Source of the DNA: Planctomycetota bacterium
GTDB lineage: Bacteria; Planctomycetota; GCA-002687715
Reading direction: 5' to 3'
Length of the DNA: 16,358 bases
NCBI GenBank assembly: GCA_013213915.1
Contig: JABSRK010000043.1
Span: forward strand, 1-16,358
In this document: positions 15,314 through 16,358 of the stretch, one piece after another
Layout: each line of letters begins with the position of its first letter
Position numbering within the stretch: the first letter of the stretch is position 1
The notes under the pieces: generated by a model
The model's database searches: none
What the model saw: the letters and a program-made list of their open reading frames with translations, nothing else
What the model was told of the DNA's origin: nothing
Translations under genes and position numbers: made by a program

Positions 15314-15526
15314 GGAATGACCTCGAGAGGGGGGCTGATACACCGATCCCCTTGGGATCGGAGTGAATATCACACAAACGGATCAGACAGATCGTACCAC
15401 GCGTTTTCTGCAACCCGCAATGCGCGACAACCCGCTGCGGTTATTCCCTAATGATAGGATTCCCGGCATCCCGATCCGGCGCGGGCTTCCCGATCTTCAC
15501 CAACGGAAGGGTCGCCAGAACCAACC
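15314..15526. promoter_or_regulatory. Divergent intergenic region between the MAM-like and CotH-like genes
   Basis: This 213-bp non-coding stretch is more AT-rich than its surroundings, around 15365-15465. It must contain the promoters for both flanking genes, which start outward from it. TAATGAT near 15450 could be a -10 for the plus strand, but no paired -35 is convincing. No operator repeat was identified. Confidence 0.4.
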
Positions 15527-16358
15527 ATGAACATGCAACGGGCACCACTCATCACCATCGCCATCGCCACCCTGGTGGCCTGCGTGAGCGGACTGATCTG
15601 TGCGCAGTCCAACGACGCGCCGCCGACCCGGAAGACAACGGTCCACAAGCTCACCATCGACGCTCTCTTCCCGACGGACCGGGTATTGGATGTACGAATC
15701 ACGGTCGCCGAGGAGGACTGGAACACCATCCGCCACCAGTCGCGCACGTTCCAGACCGCCCTGCACGCTGACCGCAAATACGGACCCCTCGACCACCCCT
15801 ACACCTACGTCAACGCCAGCGTCACCATCGACGGGGTCTCGTTCCTCAAGGTGGGTCTCCGCAAGAAGGGGTTCATCGGATCCCAGAGCGCCGTCCGTCC
15901 GTCGTTGAAAATCAAACTGAACCACGTCGACGCGGCCGGCCAGATCGATGGGCTGACCAACCTGACGTTCAACAACAGTCAGCAAGACGGCAGCATGCTG
16001 AGCCAGTTCATGGGCTACGCCTTTTTCAACGCGGTCGGCTCGCCGGCCCCCCGTTGCGCGTATGCCCAGATCACCGTCAATGGTCGGCACCTCGGCGTCT
16101 ACGCACACGTGGAGAGCGCCCGCAGGCCATTGGCCAGGCGGGGCTTCGGCGACGACAGCGGCACCTTCTACGAAGGCACGGTGGTCGACTTCTTCGAGGG
16201 CTGGGACGGGAGCTTCGAGAGGAAGTTCGGCAAGGACGAGCCGGGGCGTCAGAAGATCAAGCAGTTGACCAAGGCGCTTCAGGGGGACGTCGGCAAGCTG
16301 GTCTTGTGCGGGGATGCGATGGGACACGGATGGGTCACCACCGGAGACCAGCACAACA
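15527..16358 (+). CDS. CotH-kinase-like secreted protein (3' partial)
   Basis: The frame is open from the ATG at 15527 to the window edge, giving 277 residues and an incomplete C-terminus. Residues 1-26 form a signal peptide (LITIAIATLVACVSGLICA). From about residue 40 it follows the CotH (spore-coat protein H kinase) pattern. This includes LDVRITVAEEDWNTIRHQ, GLRKKGFIGSQSAVRPSLKI with a candidate ATP-contacting lysine region, LTFNNSQQDGSMLSQFMGY, and ITVNGRHLGVYAHVES, equivalent to the family's NG-x-Y-x-G-x-Y-x-x-x-E motif. CotH proteins are atypical kinases that phosphorylate extracellular proteins, and Planctomycetes encode many. The catalytic aspartates expected further on lie beyond the window. 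GGAAGG upstream is rather distant (about 16 bases) for a ribosome binding site. The start is otherwise the best one, directly before the signal peptide. Confidence 0.85.
   Translation, partial: MNMQRAPLITIAIATLVACVSGLICAQSNDAPPTRKTTVHKLTIDALFPTDRVLDVRITVAEEDWNTIRHQSRTFQTALHADRKYGPLDHPYTYVNASVTIDGVSFLKVGLRKKGFIGSQSAVRPSLKIKLNHVDAAGQIDGLTNLTFNNSQQDGSMLSQFMGYAFFNAVGSPAPRCAYAQITVNGRHLGVYAHVESARRPLARRGFGDDSGTFYEGTVVDFFEGWDGSFERKFGKDEPGRQKIKQLTKALQGDVGKLVLCGDAMGHGWVTTGDQHN

Noticed and set aside
15497..16354. 285-residue minus-strand open frame at the right edge
   Set aside because: Shadow of the CotH-like gene, which runs off the window.

Overview
This is a high-GC window with dense coding on both strands. 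A PVC-type heme-binding dehydrogenase-like protein, a PQQ-type propeller protein, CotH and DUF4091 proteins, and large secreted modular proteins together point to a member of the Planctomycetota. That assignment is inferred from gene content; there is no rRNA or marker gene here. No tRNA, rRNA, CRISPR array, transposase or phage gene was recognised, and no stretch over 300 bases lacks a gene.

Region 1 (2-3001, +) is the 3' part of a large secreted protein: propeller, HEAT-like repeats, a cytochrome c domain (CGSCH) and a C-terminal carbohydrate-binding-like domain. Region 2 (3228-6647, +) is a tight three-gene operon: SDR dehydrogenase, SMP-30 lactonase and IlvD/Edd sugar-acid dehydratase. 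This is the start of a non-phosphorylative sugar oxidation route (sugar to lactone to aldonate to 2-keto-3-deoxy acid). The dehydratase is broken by a 46-bp direct duplication (47-bp offset) that shifts the frame, although the rest of its frame is intact.

Region 3 (6674-7980, -) holds a DUF1801 protein, a two-helix membrane protein and a peroxiredoxin-like gene. The peroxiredoxin-like gene has an in-frame TGA exactly where the family has its peroxidatic cysteine (FG-U-PFC). A hairpin with a G at the start of its apical loop lies 16 nt downstream of the TGA, as expected for a bacterial SECIS. This is most likely a selenoprotein and is the most interesting object in the window.

Region 4 (8056-9819 and 13712-15313, both -) contains two secreted proteins of about 530-590 residues. 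They share a collinear N-terminal and middle architecture but have different C-terminal domains (NIDO-like and MAM-like). Between them are a glycine-zipper membrane protein followed at 4 bp by a PQQ-like propeller protein (-), and a DUF4091 glycoside-hydrolase-like lipoprotein (+). At the right edge a CotH-kinase-like secreted protein (+) starts divergently from the MAM-like protein and runs off the window.

Overall the window describes an envelope and secretion-oriented bacterium that oxidises sugars or polysaccharide products, with a small thiol/selenol redox cluster in the middle.
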